Source of the DNA: Homarus americanus
Taxonomy: Eukaryota; Arthropoda; Malacostraca; Decapoda; Nephropidae
Reading direction: 5' to 3'
NCBI RefSeq assembly: GCF_018991925.1
Contig: NW_024754732.1
Span: 1,081,001 to 1,145,000, forward strand
DNA length: 64,000 nt
Under the pieces are notes generated by a model, which had not been told where the DNA came from, did no database searches, and worked only from the letters and a program-made list of their open reading frames with translations. Shown here piece after piece: positions 11,409 to 23,191 of the stretch; positions within the stretch are counted from its first letter, which is position 1, and each line of letters starts with the position of its first letter. Both the position numbers and the translations under genes were made by a program.

Positions 11409-11524
11409 TAGACTATCTTCACTAATAGACTATCTCCTTTAATAGACTATCTCCACTAATATACTATCTCCACTAATAGGCTATCTCCACTAATATACTA
11501 TCTCCACTAATAGACTATCCCCAC
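11409..11524. repeat. ~17-bp minisatellite (CTATCTCCACTAATAGA)
   Basis: About seven imperfect units alternating TAGACTATC, TATACTATC and TAGGCTATC. Confidence 0.85.
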
Positions 11525-11696
11525 ATATTCCACCTAATCATGTCATATATGTAAGGTTTTAGTCTGCCTTGTTTTTCTCTTACAACCAGAATCATTGTTC
11601 CATTCCGTTATAAAACTGTAATGCCGACTTAAATACTCCGGTAGTAAGGCAGAGGTGCTGCTCCCTGTGGTAATCAAAGACCTTCCCAGTATGATA

Positions 11697-11852
11697 ATTT
11701 TTCCTCTCTTCATACATTTTTTCCTCTCTTCATACATTTTTTCCTCTCTTCATACATTTTTTCCTATCTTCATACATTTTTTCCTATCTTCATACATTTT
11801 TTCCTCTCCATAAATTTTTTCCTCTCTTCATATATTTTTCCTCTCTTCATAC
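11697..11852. repeat. 20-bp minisatellite (TTTTTTCCTCTCTTCATACA)
   Basis: About eight units with period 20 and minor CTCT/CTAT variation; the + strand is strongly pyrimidine-rich. Confidence 0.9.
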
Positions 11853-12378
11853 ATTTTCTCATTATGCATGTTTCATTTTCCTCATCTACTCCGTGGTTCA
11901 CTGCATCACTCGTTGGTTCATTAGCTAGCGTGTCCACTGGTAGTCAGTTATCTGTAAAAAACATCTCCCCCACTTTTATTTTCTCCCCATTTAGACTTAT
12001 CCTTCATTTCTCCTTATCTCTCTTCAATATTTAGTTTATTACTTTTTCACATTAACTTCCTCATATTTCGCACACTTTTCAAATTAATTCATATTTATTC
12101 ATTAATCATCTGTAAACAACACCCGATCATCTTTGTATTTGCATTCTATAACACTATTCACCAAACACCAAGGTCTCATCCCCATTACGATTACTTTGAC
12201 CTCATTTATTACCGTATTGATGAAACTATTCCACCTCTTGACCTAATATTACTTTCCCAAGGAGCCAGTTTCCCTCTTGGCAAAACGTTATTACATAAAA
12301 CTCTAGAAAGTTTTCAAGTTTCCCATTTATCCTAGATATGTTTATAACTTTTCTATCGACTTTTATCTCACCACTACC

Positions 12379-12443
12379 ATGATATATGACGCCACCATGA
12401 TATATGACACCACCATGATATATGACACCACCATGATATATGT
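12379..12443. repeat. 18-bp minisatellite, about four units
   Basis: Units of ATGATATATGACACCACC; the first has GCC in place of ACC. Confidence 0.88.
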
Positions 12444-12744
12444 TTTCTATAATTATTCTCATAATGTTTACTGTTCCATTCATAAGCTGTACCCACCCTC
12501 CCACCTTCCCACCTTTCCCACCTTCCATAAACACAGTAATTCACTCTTGGTACCTTATTATTCTTAGGCCTTATTTACAGCCTATCACACCTCCTTCTAA
12601 CTTATTATCTTTTCCGTTTAACCTTAATGCTTCTCATTCCTCCACGTCCCGAACACGATATTCTGCCTCTTTCTCTCGTCTGTTAAATGTAGCAGTTACT
12701 CAAAACTACTCTCTCTCTCTCGTTTCTTCTTTATTCACAGTTAG

Positions 12745-12745
12745 T

Positions 12746-12792
<47 letters not shown>
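12745..12792. repeat. (TTTC)n microsatellite
   Basis: About 12 tetranucleotide units. Confidence 0.93.
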
Positions 12793-13028
12793 CTACTATA
12801 ATATTCGTTCTGTTGGTTTTCTCACTCTGTTCATTGTGTTCCCTTTAAAACATTGTTGTAGCCATTTTCCCCTTCCTTCATCCTTTCATCCTTTTCGTTT
12901 TTTTTTCCACTATTCTTTTTATAATTTTTCCCTTTTTAATACCCTGTACTGCTCTTTTTTCCCCCCCATTACTTCCTCTTTCCTCCATCACTTCCTCTTT
13001 CCTCTTACATTCCTATGGCCTATTCGTG

Positions 13029-13096
13029 ACACCCATCCTCAAGTCACTACACCCATCCTCAAGTCACTACACCCATCCTCAAGTCACTACACCCAT
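13029..13096. repeat. 20-bp minisatellite (CACCCATCCTCAAGTCACTA)
   Basis: Three exact units and a partial fourth with period 20. Confidence 0.9.
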
Positions 13097-13342
13097 TTCT
13101 CTCCCCTCCACCCCGCGAGCATCACAGTATCCTTGCTTCACTACACCCTCCTGGCCTGGTTAAAACTCACTATAGACCTCAGTGGATGTGTTCGGTCTAA
13201 TAAGAGTGTATTGGTCACAGGCTCTGAGGCGCGTGTTTATACCGAGGTGATTACTCTACCGCGCTCATATCATCCGCCTTACTGAAGGGAATTAATTGTT
13301 TTTTTTCTTTTGTTGGGTTAAAGGATATGGTTCATATTTCAC

Positions 13343-13346
<4 letters not shown>

Positions 13347-13402
<56 letters not shown>
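13347..13402. repeat. (GT)28 microsatellite
   Basis: Uninterrupted GT dinucleotides. Confidence 0.95.
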
Positions 13403-13405
<3 letters not shown>

Positions 13406-13655
13406 TGGAGTGTGTACCTACATGTGTGTCAAGCAGCGTATATAATTTTCAAATACTTTATAATTTAGAACAATATTGTGGTGTTGACTCAAAATTATTA
13501 CAGCATTTTAATTTGTGTTGTGGAAACAGTCAATAGATCACACACTCCGCTTGTTTGTATGGTGATGATTCAGGTAAATGTTATATACTTCGTTAGTACT
13601 GAGGGACTTAGTAGGATGTGAAATCTGTCAGTAATAGTTCATATATTCCCGAGTC

Positions 13656-14032
13656 CGTTTACTACCATGATATCGGATACTTACCACTATGATGTCGGAC
13701 ACTTTCCACCTTAATATCAGACTCTTACCACCATAATATCGGATACTTACCACCATGATATCGGACACTTACCACCATGATATCGGATACTTACCACCAT
13801 AATATCAGACTCTTACCACCATAATATCGGATATTTACCACCATGATATCGGATACTTACCACCATGATATCGGATATTTACCCCCATGATATCGGATAC
13901 TTACCATTATGATATCGGGCACTTACCACCATGATATCGGATATTTACCCCCATGATATCGGATACTTACCATTATGATATCGGGCACTTACCACTATAA
14001 TATCAGACACTTCCCACTGTGATACAGGACAC
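13656..14032. repeat. 22-bp minisatellite (ACTTACCACCATGATATCGGAT)
   Basis: About 17 units with period 22, with CACCATAATATCAG, CATTATGATATCGG and other variants. On the minus strand each unit carries GGTAAGT, a donor-like hexamer, but no gene on that strand is supported. Confidence 0.92.
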
Positions 14033-14074
14033 TTACCTGAAATTCAATCGTTTACAGACGTCGTTAGTTACTCA

Positions 14075-14395
14075 CTGCTTCCTTTTCTTCTTAACTTCCT
14101 CTTTTTCTTCTTAACTTCCTCCTTTTCTTCTTAACTTCCTCCTCCTTTTCTTCTTAACTTCCTCCTCCTTTTCTTCTTGACTTCCTCCTTTCTTCTTGAT
14201 TTCTTTTTCTTCTCAACGTCGTCATTTTCTTCTTAACTTCTTCTTTTCTTGTTGACTTCTTCCTTTTCTTAACTTCGTGCATTTCTTCTTAACTTCCTCC
14301 TTTTCTCCTTAACTTCCTCCTTTCTTTTTGACTTCCTCATATTCTTCTTATTTTCCTCCTTTTCTTTAACTACTTCCTTTTCTTCTCCTTCTCTC
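14075..14395. repeat. Pyrimidine-rich minisatellite (CTTCTTAACTTCCTCCTTTT)
   Basis: Imperfect units of about 19-22 bp, nearly all C and T on the + strand over about 320 bp. It is a long polypyrimidine region but not followed by a good AG|exon. Confidence 0.88.
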
Positions 14396-15190
14396 CCCAA
14401 CACTACTGCCCCAACATGTGACGGGACAGTGGCAGCCCTGGAGGAGACGTTAGTGCCCGGTTGAGTATTCTAAAGAGGACGTCAACCTAACAGGAAACAT
14501 CATTATAAGAGTCATTCCCTTATATCATAGCACCGGGTTCACTCATCGATGTTTATGATGACGTTGAGGTCAGAGGGAGGCGGAGGGGGAGGGAGCCACA
14601 CGGATATGATCAACACGCTGGAGTATAACTTGAATCAGATGGTTTGATTATAAGGATATGTGGATTGATTAAATATTATAAACAATACTAATAATCTGGA
14701 TGCTGAGAAAATCGTTGGGTTTTGTGCATTATATTGAAAGGATGATCCTCCAAAAGGTATAAAATCGTGCATGTAGAAATGGGTCCGGTTATAGGCAGTA
14801 GAGAAAGATCAAGAAGTAACTGACACTCAGACAGACAGACAGACAGACATTATCAGGGAGTTGGAAGCCAACCAGGACTTCACTTTTTTGCTAACTGGAT
14901 GACGCACTTCAGGAGGCCTCAGGCAGGTGTTGGCAGCACTCAACAGTAAACTATTGAAAAGGATTCAGAATGAACCTCTTCTTACAGAGATCTACACAAG
15001 CCTGGTGCATGATGACTCTATACTGAGATCGTCATGCAGTAATGGGGTGACTACTCGCTCGGAATTCATAGGACAAAGTGACGTTGTCTGGTTAGTTGGT
15101 GTCCATTAGAGGCAATGAAGCCGTAGAGGAAGTCTAGATTGTGCCAGTTGTCACTGTACTCTAACTCTGCTTTGGTGACTGTGCCGAGAG
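14396..15190. other. Unique intronic sequence with a short (ACAG)n
   Basis: Contains about five ACAG units at 14828-14847. No gene recognised. Confidence 0.5.
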
Positions 15191-15320
15191 TGGGGCTTTT
15201 AACGTGTCCCTGGTGGCCGTGTCGGGTGTGGGGCTGTTAACGTGTCCCTGGTGGCCGTGTCGGGTGTGGGGCTGTTAACGTGTCCCTGGTGGCCGTGTCG
15301 GGTGTGGGGCTGTTAACGTG
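15191..15320. repeat. 38-bp minisatellite, about three units
   Basis: GTGTCCCTGGTGGCCGTGTC starts at 15204, 15242 and 15280. The last unit ends in GGGGCTGTTAACGTGGCACAGCCCC, an 8-bp inverted repeat around GTTAAC. Confidence 0.9.
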
Positions 15321-15947
15321 GCACAGCCCCACACGCCTATCTTCACGGTAACTGTTAATGGAATAAATATAAAGAGCCACTGCCATACTCTACTTTCAAT
15401 GTGTCCTTCAGTAAAGTACGGCAATAACAGTCGCATTTTCACACACACACACACATCTTCAAAATCTTGTTTCTTGACGACATCGGACAAGTACACGAAG
15501 ATATTCAGAACCGCTGACGAGAGGTGACTCAACAAACAAGTTATGGAATGACATCATTTCCTTTTTTCTGCGGGGAGCGGCCAGCGTGGGGGACACATGT
15601 ATAGCCAGGGAGGGAGGCACCCAAGGAGGTCTAGGAAATTGAGCTGAAATGACTGGGGAAGTTAGTGTGGAGAACGGGATTAAATGGCTTCCTAAAGAAG
15701 CATAATAGAGAGTTTTCAGGCCCCTTTTCTTTTCATAAAAAACTATGATTGAGGCGGCGGCAGATTTCCGCGACGAAGATAAATTTCCTCGATATTTTGT
15801 TATATTTTTTCTTACGATAAATTTACACGGGAGCATTACATCAGCTGCCTGGCTGACGAGAAACATTATACGGTATTATTAGTTGACGCGTTGGTTTATG
15901 CTAGACGGCAAATGACACCAATAAAATGAAACCTAACCAACTTCACA

Positions 15948-16015
15948 TAGGTTAGGGTACATTAAGTTAGGTTAATTTAGGTTAGGTTAGCTTAGCTTAG
16001 CTTAGGTTAGGTTAG
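15948..16015. repeat. Degenerate TTAGG-like block
   Basis: Imperfect GGTTA/GCTTA pentamers related to the arthropod telomere repeat; shorter and more decayed than the block at 57308. Confidence 0.7.
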
Positions 16016-16436
16016 TCTGTTTGGTGCCAGCAATAAACACTCCCGTACCTCGTCCAGTAGTGGCAAGTGGTGGTGTGACGCAATAGTTCCCACATTCGTC
16101 TCTCCAACCTCCCCGCTACACCTCATGTCCTCCAAGGTTGAGATAATAATCCTCCTCTTCCAAAACCCAAGATTCGGGGTGAAAGATGTACACTAAAGAT
16201 AAGACTAACAAGGGAACAAATACAGATCTCAAAGACCAAATAGTATACAACGTGTGAGAGGGACGGATGGAAGGAGAGAATACAGAATAAGTCAACTTGA
16301 GACTAAATAGCTCCATTGTTGCCTCCTAGCATCTCCTCCTCCCCTTCCCCTACCCACCTATCCCACCCATCTCCCCCCCACCCCTCTCCCCCACCCCCTT
16401 TCCCTTAGGCCCCGGCAGATGTTACAAGGGATGTCT

Positions 16437-17535
16437 CTACTGGAGGCTGGGGATGTTACTCACGATTACTGGAGGCTGGGGATGTTACTGGAGGCACGGC
16501 TCTGGAGGCGAGGGATGTTACTGGAGGGATGTTACTGGAGATGTTACTGGAGGGGATGTTACTGGAGGCTGGGGAGATGTTAGGGATGTTACTGGAGGCT
16601 AGGGATGCTGGAGGCTAGGGATGTGTTACTGGAGGCTAGGGATGTTAGGCTGGGATTACTGGCGGCTGGGGATGTTACTGGAGGAGGGATGTTACTGGAG
16701 GCTGGGGATGTTACTGGAGGCGAGGGATGTTACTGGAGGTTAGGGATGTTACTGGAGGCTAGGGATGTTACTGGAGGCTGGGGGATGTTACTGGAGGCTA
16801 GGGATGTTACTGGAGTAGGGATGTTACTGGAGGCTGGGATGTTACTGGAGGCTGGATGTTACTGGAGGCTAGGGATGTTACTGGAGGCTGGGGATATTAC
16901 TGGCGGATGTTACTGGAGGCGAGGGATGTTACTGGAGGTTAGGGATGTTACTGGAGGCTGGGGATGTTACTGGCGGCTGGGGATGTTACTGGAGGCGAGG
17001 GATGTTACTGGAGGTTAGGGATGTTACTGGAGGCTAGGGATGTTAATGAGGCTGGGGATGTTACTGGAGGGTTAAGGATGTTACTGGAGGTTAGGGATGT
17101 TACTGGAGGTTAGGGGATGTTACTGGTGGCTAGGGGTTAGGGGTTAGGGATGTTACTGGGGTTAGGGATGTTACTGGAGGTTAGGGATGTTACTGGAGGC
17201 TGGGGATGTTAGGGATGTTACTGGTGGCTAGGATGTTACTGGCGGTTGGGGATGTTACTGGAGGTTAGGGATGTTACTGGAGGCTGAGGATGTTACTGGT
17301 GGCTAGGGATGTTACTGGCGGTTAGGGATGTTACTGGAGGTTAGGGATGTTACTGGAGGCTGAGGATGTTACTGGTGGCTAGGGATGTTACTGGCGGTTA
17401 GGGATGTTACTGGAGGTTAGGGATGTTACTGGAGGCTAAGGATGTTACTGGCGGCTAAGGATGTTACTGGTGGCTAGGGATGTTACTGGTGGCTAGGGAT
17501 GTTACTGGAGGCTAGGGATGTTACTGGTGGCTAGG
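16437..17535. repeat. 1.1-kb minisatellite of 19-bp units (GATGTTACTGGAGGCTAGG)
   Basis: Roughly 55 units with period 19. Variants include GGCTGGG, GGCGAGG, GGTTAGG and TGGCTAGG. A triplet of variants recurs near 17270-17420, suggesting higher-order duplication. It ends about 900 nt before ratchet point 1. Confidence 0.93.
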
Positions 17536-17582
17536 ACTTGCTAAGAACAGCAAAATCTGAATTATTTTCGGTCGGATAACTG

Positions 17583-17694
17583 AGATTTATTTATTTTTCC
17601 AGGAAGCTTAAGCCTCTGGAAATAGAACGCGTTGTATTATGGGACGCCGCCCGCGTTCATCCTGTTATAGCAAACTTAAAATAAAGAACCACTC
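17583..17694 (+). other. Candidate cryptic terminal exon: good 3' splice site, short phase-matched frame, AATAAA
   Basis: A T-rich tract and CCAG end at 17602. Joined in phase to the exon ending at 84, the following bases are open for about 26 codons (KLKPLEIERVVLWDAARV...) to a TAA that lies inside an AATAAA hexamer. The peptide has no likeness to NCX. A frame of this length can occur by chance; the coincidence of acceptor, phase and hexamer is why it is listed. Confidence 0.2.
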
Positions 17695-17938
17695 ACTGTA
17701 CAGAGATAAAATAGCTATTATTTTGTCTATAAAGTTCACCATAAAAGTTCATTGCTCCTTTTAAGAGAAAATACCTTGTCAATGGTCTATATTTGTCGTA
17801 AGGTTTAGAGAATATATCCAGAGTGTTACATACTGGTTGTCTTAAGATGATCCATGTGTTATGTACTTAAGGGGTTGTTTGGGTGGTGTTGGGTCGACCA
17901 GGTTAATTTGATTCGATGTGTCACTTTTCTGTAGATGT

Positions 17939-17941
<3 letters not shown>

Positions 17942-17988
<47 letters not shown>
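17942..17988. repeat. (CT)n microsatellite
   Basis: About 23 CT units, followed by a short CACACA. Confidence 0.95.
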
Positions 17989-17996
<8 letters not shown>

Positions 17997-18196
17997 CGAA
18001 ATAATCGAGAGTCGGAGGCGCCATCACAGACTTACCAGACGGCTGAAGGTTAGAGAACTGACCTATTCGATGATAATTGAATAACCTTCGACCTATTGTA
18101 GTCCCTTGGGTACCTACAGGGTCAGCCAGGCTCCCAGCAACACAACACCAACCATTATATACCAAGGTTATCATCACACGGGAGACTAATGTATGT

Positions 18197-18297
18197 GTTG
18201 GTGCCGTGTTACTCCGTGCCGTGTTACTTGGTGCTGTGTTACTCGATACCGTGTTACTCGGTGCCGTGTTACTCGGTGCCTTGTTACTCTATGCCTT
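18197..18297. repeat. 15-bp repeat (GTGCCGTGTTACTCG)
   Basis: About six imperfect units. Confidence 0.85.
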
Positions 18298-18460
18298 AAC
18301 CTAACCTAATCAAATCCTCTCTAGGTAACTTAAGGATAGTTAATCTTGACGTGAAATAAAACTAGGGGGGTGGGGGGGGGGGATCTTCAAGTGGTCCTCA
18401 GTAAACACTAGTTAGGGTTTATTGTCTTTAGAACACCAAAGTTTGTGGTGAATGATTTTC

Positions 18461-18496
18461 TACTAACGTGTCTTATTTTTCTTTCCACAGGTAAGT
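18461..18496 (+). promoter_or_regulatory. Ratchet point 1 (recursive splice site), junction 18490/18491
   Basis: In order: TACTAAC (18461-18467), an exact match to the optimal branch-point consensus; a pyrimidine tract with one A (TCTTATTTTTCTTTCC); ACAG ending at 18490; then GTAAGT (18491-18496). A 3' splice site abuts a consensus 5' splice site with no exon between. The branch A at 18466 is 24 nt before the terminal G. Splicing the exon at 84 to this site would regenerate a donor and remove the first 18.4 kb. The motif matches the recursive splice sites known from long Drosophila introns. Confidence 0.8.
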
Positions 18497-18497
18497 A

Positions 18498-19268
18498 CAC
18501 AAACATAGCCCTGGAGCGGTGTTTAGAGTCAGTAGCCCCTGGAGGAGTGTCTGGAGTCGGTACCCCTTAGAACAGTGCCTGGCGTGAGTAGCCCTAGAAC
18601 GGATCTAAACTTCCCCTCTTTACCTAGTACTTAATCCCAGGTTGGGTTATGGCTATGATGTAAATATTTCGATGTTAAATTCTCTCCAGCAAGGTTCAAC
18701 TTCATCTCAGGTTTTATGGAGGTGAAAGTTTTAATTCAGTTCAGCTTCGGTGGGAGAAATATACTACACTAAATACTGGAAGTGTGGATGACATTGTTGT
18801 TGACCTTTTTTTTGTCTCATTTTAAAACAGCTGTATCAGTATTGTGGGAAGATGATTACATTAAAAAATATTTCTTCCAAAGTAGAATTAATACGAAAAT
18901 CTGTCATAAGCGAGAGATTATAGTGTATCTCACCTCATTTAGTGACCTATGACCCTTGCAACACCTGGGAAATATATTACGTTAAATTTAGAGGAATGGC
19001 AGACGAAAATCCTCAACTTTGAGTGTGATCCATCTGGCCCGTCACATTAACAAGAGATGGATGGATTTACGGTCTCCATCTTTGGTGTGTTGGATTGGCA
19101 AGAGGCGGAATTTTGCCAAAGTTCGTGTATATTAAATTAAGGTATAGAAAATATGTCGACCAAAGTATATTTTTGTTGTGTTTTGCTTTAAGAGAGAACA
19201 ATGTTGATCTTCTTGCATCTTAAACACGATTGTATGTAGCTGATGAACCGACCGCTCACTCTACAATA

Positions 19269-19270
<2 letters not shown>
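18498..19270. other. Unique intronic sequence after ratchet point 1
   Basis: No gene recognised. A GTGAGT at 18584 could serve as a downstream donor, defining a possible 93-nt RS-exon (18491-18583). Confidence 0.5.

Positions 19271-19327
<57 letters not shown>
19271..19327. repeat. (GT)28 microsatellite
   Basis: Uninterrupted GT dinucleotides. Confidence 0.95.
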
Positions 19328-19330
<3 letters not shown>

Positions 19331-20350
19331 CCTTCATTTCCTTTATTTTCGCACGTCATATTGTAACTCTTCTATACTCGTGTTTACTCCGCCACTAAGG
19401 AATAACATTTCTAACAGTGAGTATCTTCAGACAGTCAGATTCATAACATATCACCAGCTCTCACACGTAATATGCACTGTGATAAAACGAACAATCTTCC
19501 ATAATTAATTGAAAACTCAATGACGTTAGCCAGAATAAAATACCTCTCATAGATTAAACAGAGAAATATCGAAGATCGGATATTTCTCCCTATTTCAACT
19601 GACCCCTGATCGCCCGGCCGTATATCCCCGGTTAAATCGTTTCTAATCGCCGCTCTGGATCCGGTCCTCCTCTGACACCGATTTCACCGATTTCCTGCTG
19701 GTAAACGACCTCTCGGGGCATCACCCAGAGAGAAAGATTACTTTATGTGCCAAGGGTTTTAAGGTGTATTTCAGGCAGTACGAGATATTTTACCGAGGCA
19801 GCTGAGGGAGGTACGGATGTGTTACTATACAAAAACCACTTGAAGGAGGCCACGACCTGTTGACTCATTGATTTTACTACAAAAACAAATATAAAAAAGT
19901 TGAGTTCGTGAGCTGCTGACCAAGAGAAAGAAACAACAGGAGGAAGACAAGGGAAGGAAGGTGAAATAGAGGAGAGGTTGAAAGACACGAGGAATGGAGC
20001 GGGAATCTAGGCCACGGCATCAATGAGAGCCATATAGGTGTCTCCTTGACAAATGGTCTGGTGTGTCCCGTGTAGGTGGGGAGGGGGGGGGGGAGCAGCA
20101 GTGTTGGCGAGGATAAAGAAGAAAAATCAAATGTATATAACAGAATTAACGTGAACATTAGAGTGATCTATGTAATGACAAAGTCGAATTGTGTGTTTTT
20201 TTGTATCATTTGTTTTGTATTTTATTATATTTTACTAAGTAGCGAGAAATTGAGTCCCATGCGCCTGAGGATAAGTTAGAGGCAGTGCAGATATAACAGT
20301 ATGCTATTAACAACGACCGAGTTCATACAGTGCTCGATACCTGTCCTTAA
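19328..20350. other. Unique intronic sequence with a CpG-richer patch
   Basis: The stretch 19570-19720 is richer in CpG and in balanced composition than its surroundings and is free of repeats. No coding frame or RNA structure is evident; a regulatory element is possible but unproven. Confidence 0.35.
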
Positions 20351-20387
20351 AGGTTCACTGGTTCGCTTCAAGCGAACCAGTGAACCT
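20351..20387. repeat. Perfect 18-bp inverted repeat with a 1-nt spacer
   Basis: AGGTTCACTGGTTCGCTT (20351-20368), C, then its exact reverse complement (20370-20387). Each arm itself contains GGTTCACTGGTTC, two GGTTC motifs three bases apart. A 1-nt spacer is too short for a hairpin loop without opening some pairs; a cruciform or dimeric protein site is possible. Confidence 0.95.
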
Positions 20388-20450
20388 AACTGACGATCGT
20401 GTGTAATGCCCGCCCCACTGCCGCATTGTATACCAAGGGGTCAGTATCAG

Positions 20451-20471
20451 TGTGTGTGTGTGTGTGTGTGT
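20451..20471. repeat. Short (TG)n
   Basis: About 10 TG units. Confidence 0.9.
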
Positions 20472-21197
20472 ATTGATGGTTACACGTGGGCAAGGTGATG
20501 ATCGTCACGGTATGAGACATGAACTTTAAGGTGGTGTAACTGTAGTGAGGCAGCCGCAGATCGATTCAGAGGCGGTCATTAACGCCCGTAAAGATTGATT
20601 ATATCTGCGGTGAGAATGACTAATGAAGGTCACCGTCCTTTAAGATTACACTATAAACTGCACTTTTTGACCAGTTAAGGGACACTACACAGTTACGGGA
20701 ACTCTTCATGTTATTATGATTGAAATATCAGTGTTAGCAGCCGACTATGGAGGAGAAGAGACTATAAACAAACCAAGTTAAACAAAAGACTTCCTCATCT
20801 TTATGAACCATAACAGCGATGTTTGGGGTGGGATGGCGGACCAGAGGAGGAGGAGGAGGATTTTTGTTGACACACGGATCAGAGAACCTCATGGAGATGG
20901 CCTGATTCAGTATTGCGTTCTGGAAGCTCTCCAACTGGTCTCTGGGAGCTGTTGGCTGATGGTGTGAGTGCACGACCTATAGGTAGAGGCAGGTAGAGGG
21001 GCAAATAGTTAAACAAGCAGGTAGAGAGCCTATGGGTTTTTGATAGGCAGGTAGGTAAACAGGTAAAGATAAAGGTAGACATATAGGTAATTAGTTAAGA
21101 GAATGGGTTCGAAGGTAGGTAGAGAAATGGGTAGCGAGGTTGAGTGGATAGGGGAGGGGAGGGGAGGGTACGAGTGTGGGTGGGTCGGTGTGACCTA
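20472..21197. other. Unique intronic sequence
   Basis: No gene seen. Scattered GCAGGTAGAG-like short repeats occur near 20980-21170. Confidence 0.5.
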
Positions 21198-21420
21198 AGT
21201 TCCCCTACTCCAAGTTCCTAAGTCCTCCTACTCTAAGTCCTCCTCCTCTAAGTTCCCTTGCTCTAAATCCCCCTGCTCTAACCCCCTGCTAACTCCCCTG
21301 CTCTAAGTCCCCTGCTCTAAGTCCCCTGCTCTAAGTCCCCCTGCTCTAAGTCCCCTGCTCTAAGTCCTGCTCTAAGCCCTCCCTACTCTAAGTCCCCTAC
21401 TCTAAGTCCCCTCTGGTTTA
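21198..21420. repeat. ~14-bp minisatellite (CTCTAAGTCCCCTG)
   Basis: About 15 imperfect units. Confidence 0.9.
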
Positions 21421-22169
21421 AGTACTTCACCATCATTATTCACTGTCTCATTCATCCTCTCTTTACCACTTATTAGGGAAAAACTCGTTAAAGGAAGGAG
21501 AGATAAATAAACTTGATAAACGGGAGAATCGTTAATATAAAACGAGGATTCCGAGAATGTCAGATGAAAGACAAAAGAGCAGCAGCGGCAAGCGAGTGGT
21601 CACAGTACTTTAATCTTAAATTTTTAAAGCTATTGTAATATGTTTCTTTCGTCGACTTAAAGATGAAAAAAACAAAAAACATAACAGTTTTGGTTCATTT
21701 TTGTTCATTTTGTTTAGGTGTTTTTTTTTTTTGAGTCTTCATCAGTTTGGGGAAGAAATTACCGTAAGACTGTTCTTCGGTCTTGGAGTAAGATAAGTCG
21801 TTGGGTTCCTGTTCATTGATGCTTAAGGTGGGGTTGAACGTCTTCCACGAGCGACCTACAGGTGACTAGAGACACACACCTGGCTGGATGAATCGAAGGG
21901 TCGTAAGAACCTGAGCTGCTACGACAGAATTTTAGTTTTAAACGATCCTCGACTTTTTACCTGATGATGAACACTGTGTTTAGGATGAGTGGAGATAAGC
22001 TTCCCTAGCACCAGTGTCATCATAGAGAGAAGTGATGAATTTATCAGTAAGTAAACGCCGGGGGCAGGACACGACGTGGCGTTTGTTTACACTGGCCGCC
22101 TCGTATGTTGGCGCCATCTGGAACGTAACCAAAATGGGGGAGGGGCCCGGATACCCCCTTCACCTGTTA

Positions 22170-22555
22170 CTCCTCCTAGCCCTCCCTCCTTACCTACTCG
22201 TCCTCCCTCCCTACCTCCTTGCCCTCCCTCTCTACCTCCTCGCCCTCCCTCCCTACCTCCTCGCCCTCCCTCCCTACCTCCTCGCCCTCCCTCCCTACCT
22301 CCTCGCCCTCCCTCCCTACCTCCTCGCCCTCCCTCCCTACCTTCCCACCTTCTCCTCACCTCCTCGCCCTCTCTCTCTACCTCCAGGCCCCTGCATCGCC
22401 CTCCTCCCTACCTCCCCTCCCTCCCCACCTCCTTGCCCTCCCTCCCTACCTTCCTGCCTACCTCCCCCACCTCCTCGCCCTCCCTCTCTACCTCCAGGCC
22501 CCCTGCATCGCCCTCCCTCCCTCCCTCTCTACCTCCTCGTGCTTCCTTCCCACCT
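22170..22555. repeat. 21-bp pyrimidine-rich minisatellite (CCCTCCCTACCTCCTCGCC)
   Basis: The core 22195-22340 is regular with period 21; the tail is more varied. Because 21 is a multiple of three it keeps several frames open (proline/leucine-rich), which are not genes. Confidence 0.92.
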
Positions 22556-23191
22556 CCACCTCTCTCACTTCCCCTCTTATACAATGGTGAATAGATATTA
22601 AGAAAAAGTATAAGAGTAAATGTCTTTTTCTCCAGAAACTCTACAATTTCAAAACTCTTTCGATAAAACTTTCAAGGAATACTAGTCATATAAAATGTAT
22701 ACCTTCTTTTCCATATATACAATTTCTAATATAACTTACGTATAGAATTACATAAAAAAAACCCACCTTACATATAACCCAGTTCTCTCACAATAATGGT
22801 GTCCTCCGTCTTAGTGCGCCTTGACGTGGGTGTGAGAAGCGATCATTAGGACAAGTGTGTAGCGGGCCAAGAGCTGAAGCATTGTTTACAGTTGTTAAAG
22901 ATCATCTCAACCTATGTGGCAGTGAATTGATTTATGAGTCAACTTAAGAACGAGAATATATAACACCAATAATCTAACAGCGATCAGAGATAAAAACTTT
23001 AATGATAAGATGATAAATAAAGAGTAACGGTAAAGTAGGACGGTAGATAAAAGTAACGGAGATGGAGAAGAGATAGATAGAACTAAGGGAAGTAATAATA
23101 GAGACATAAACGATAAAGAAATTTATGATTATATAATTCAGTGATAAGTCGGTGGTGGGGGACGATGCGGGCAAGCCAGTATAGGTAGTTG
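22556..23191. other. Unique AT-rich intronic sequence
   Basis: No gene or repeat recognised. Confidence 0.5.

Noticed and set aside
14020..14060. Antisense ratchet-like junction (TTTCAG|GTAAGT on the minus strand)
   Set aside because: The tract before it is poor, it arises at the edge of the 22-bp array whose units carry GTAAGT on that strand, and no minus-strand gene is supported.
22032..22601. Proline/leucine-rich open frames as a secreted or structural protein
   Set aside because: They translate a 21-bp pyrimidine-rich repeat whose length is a multiple of three.
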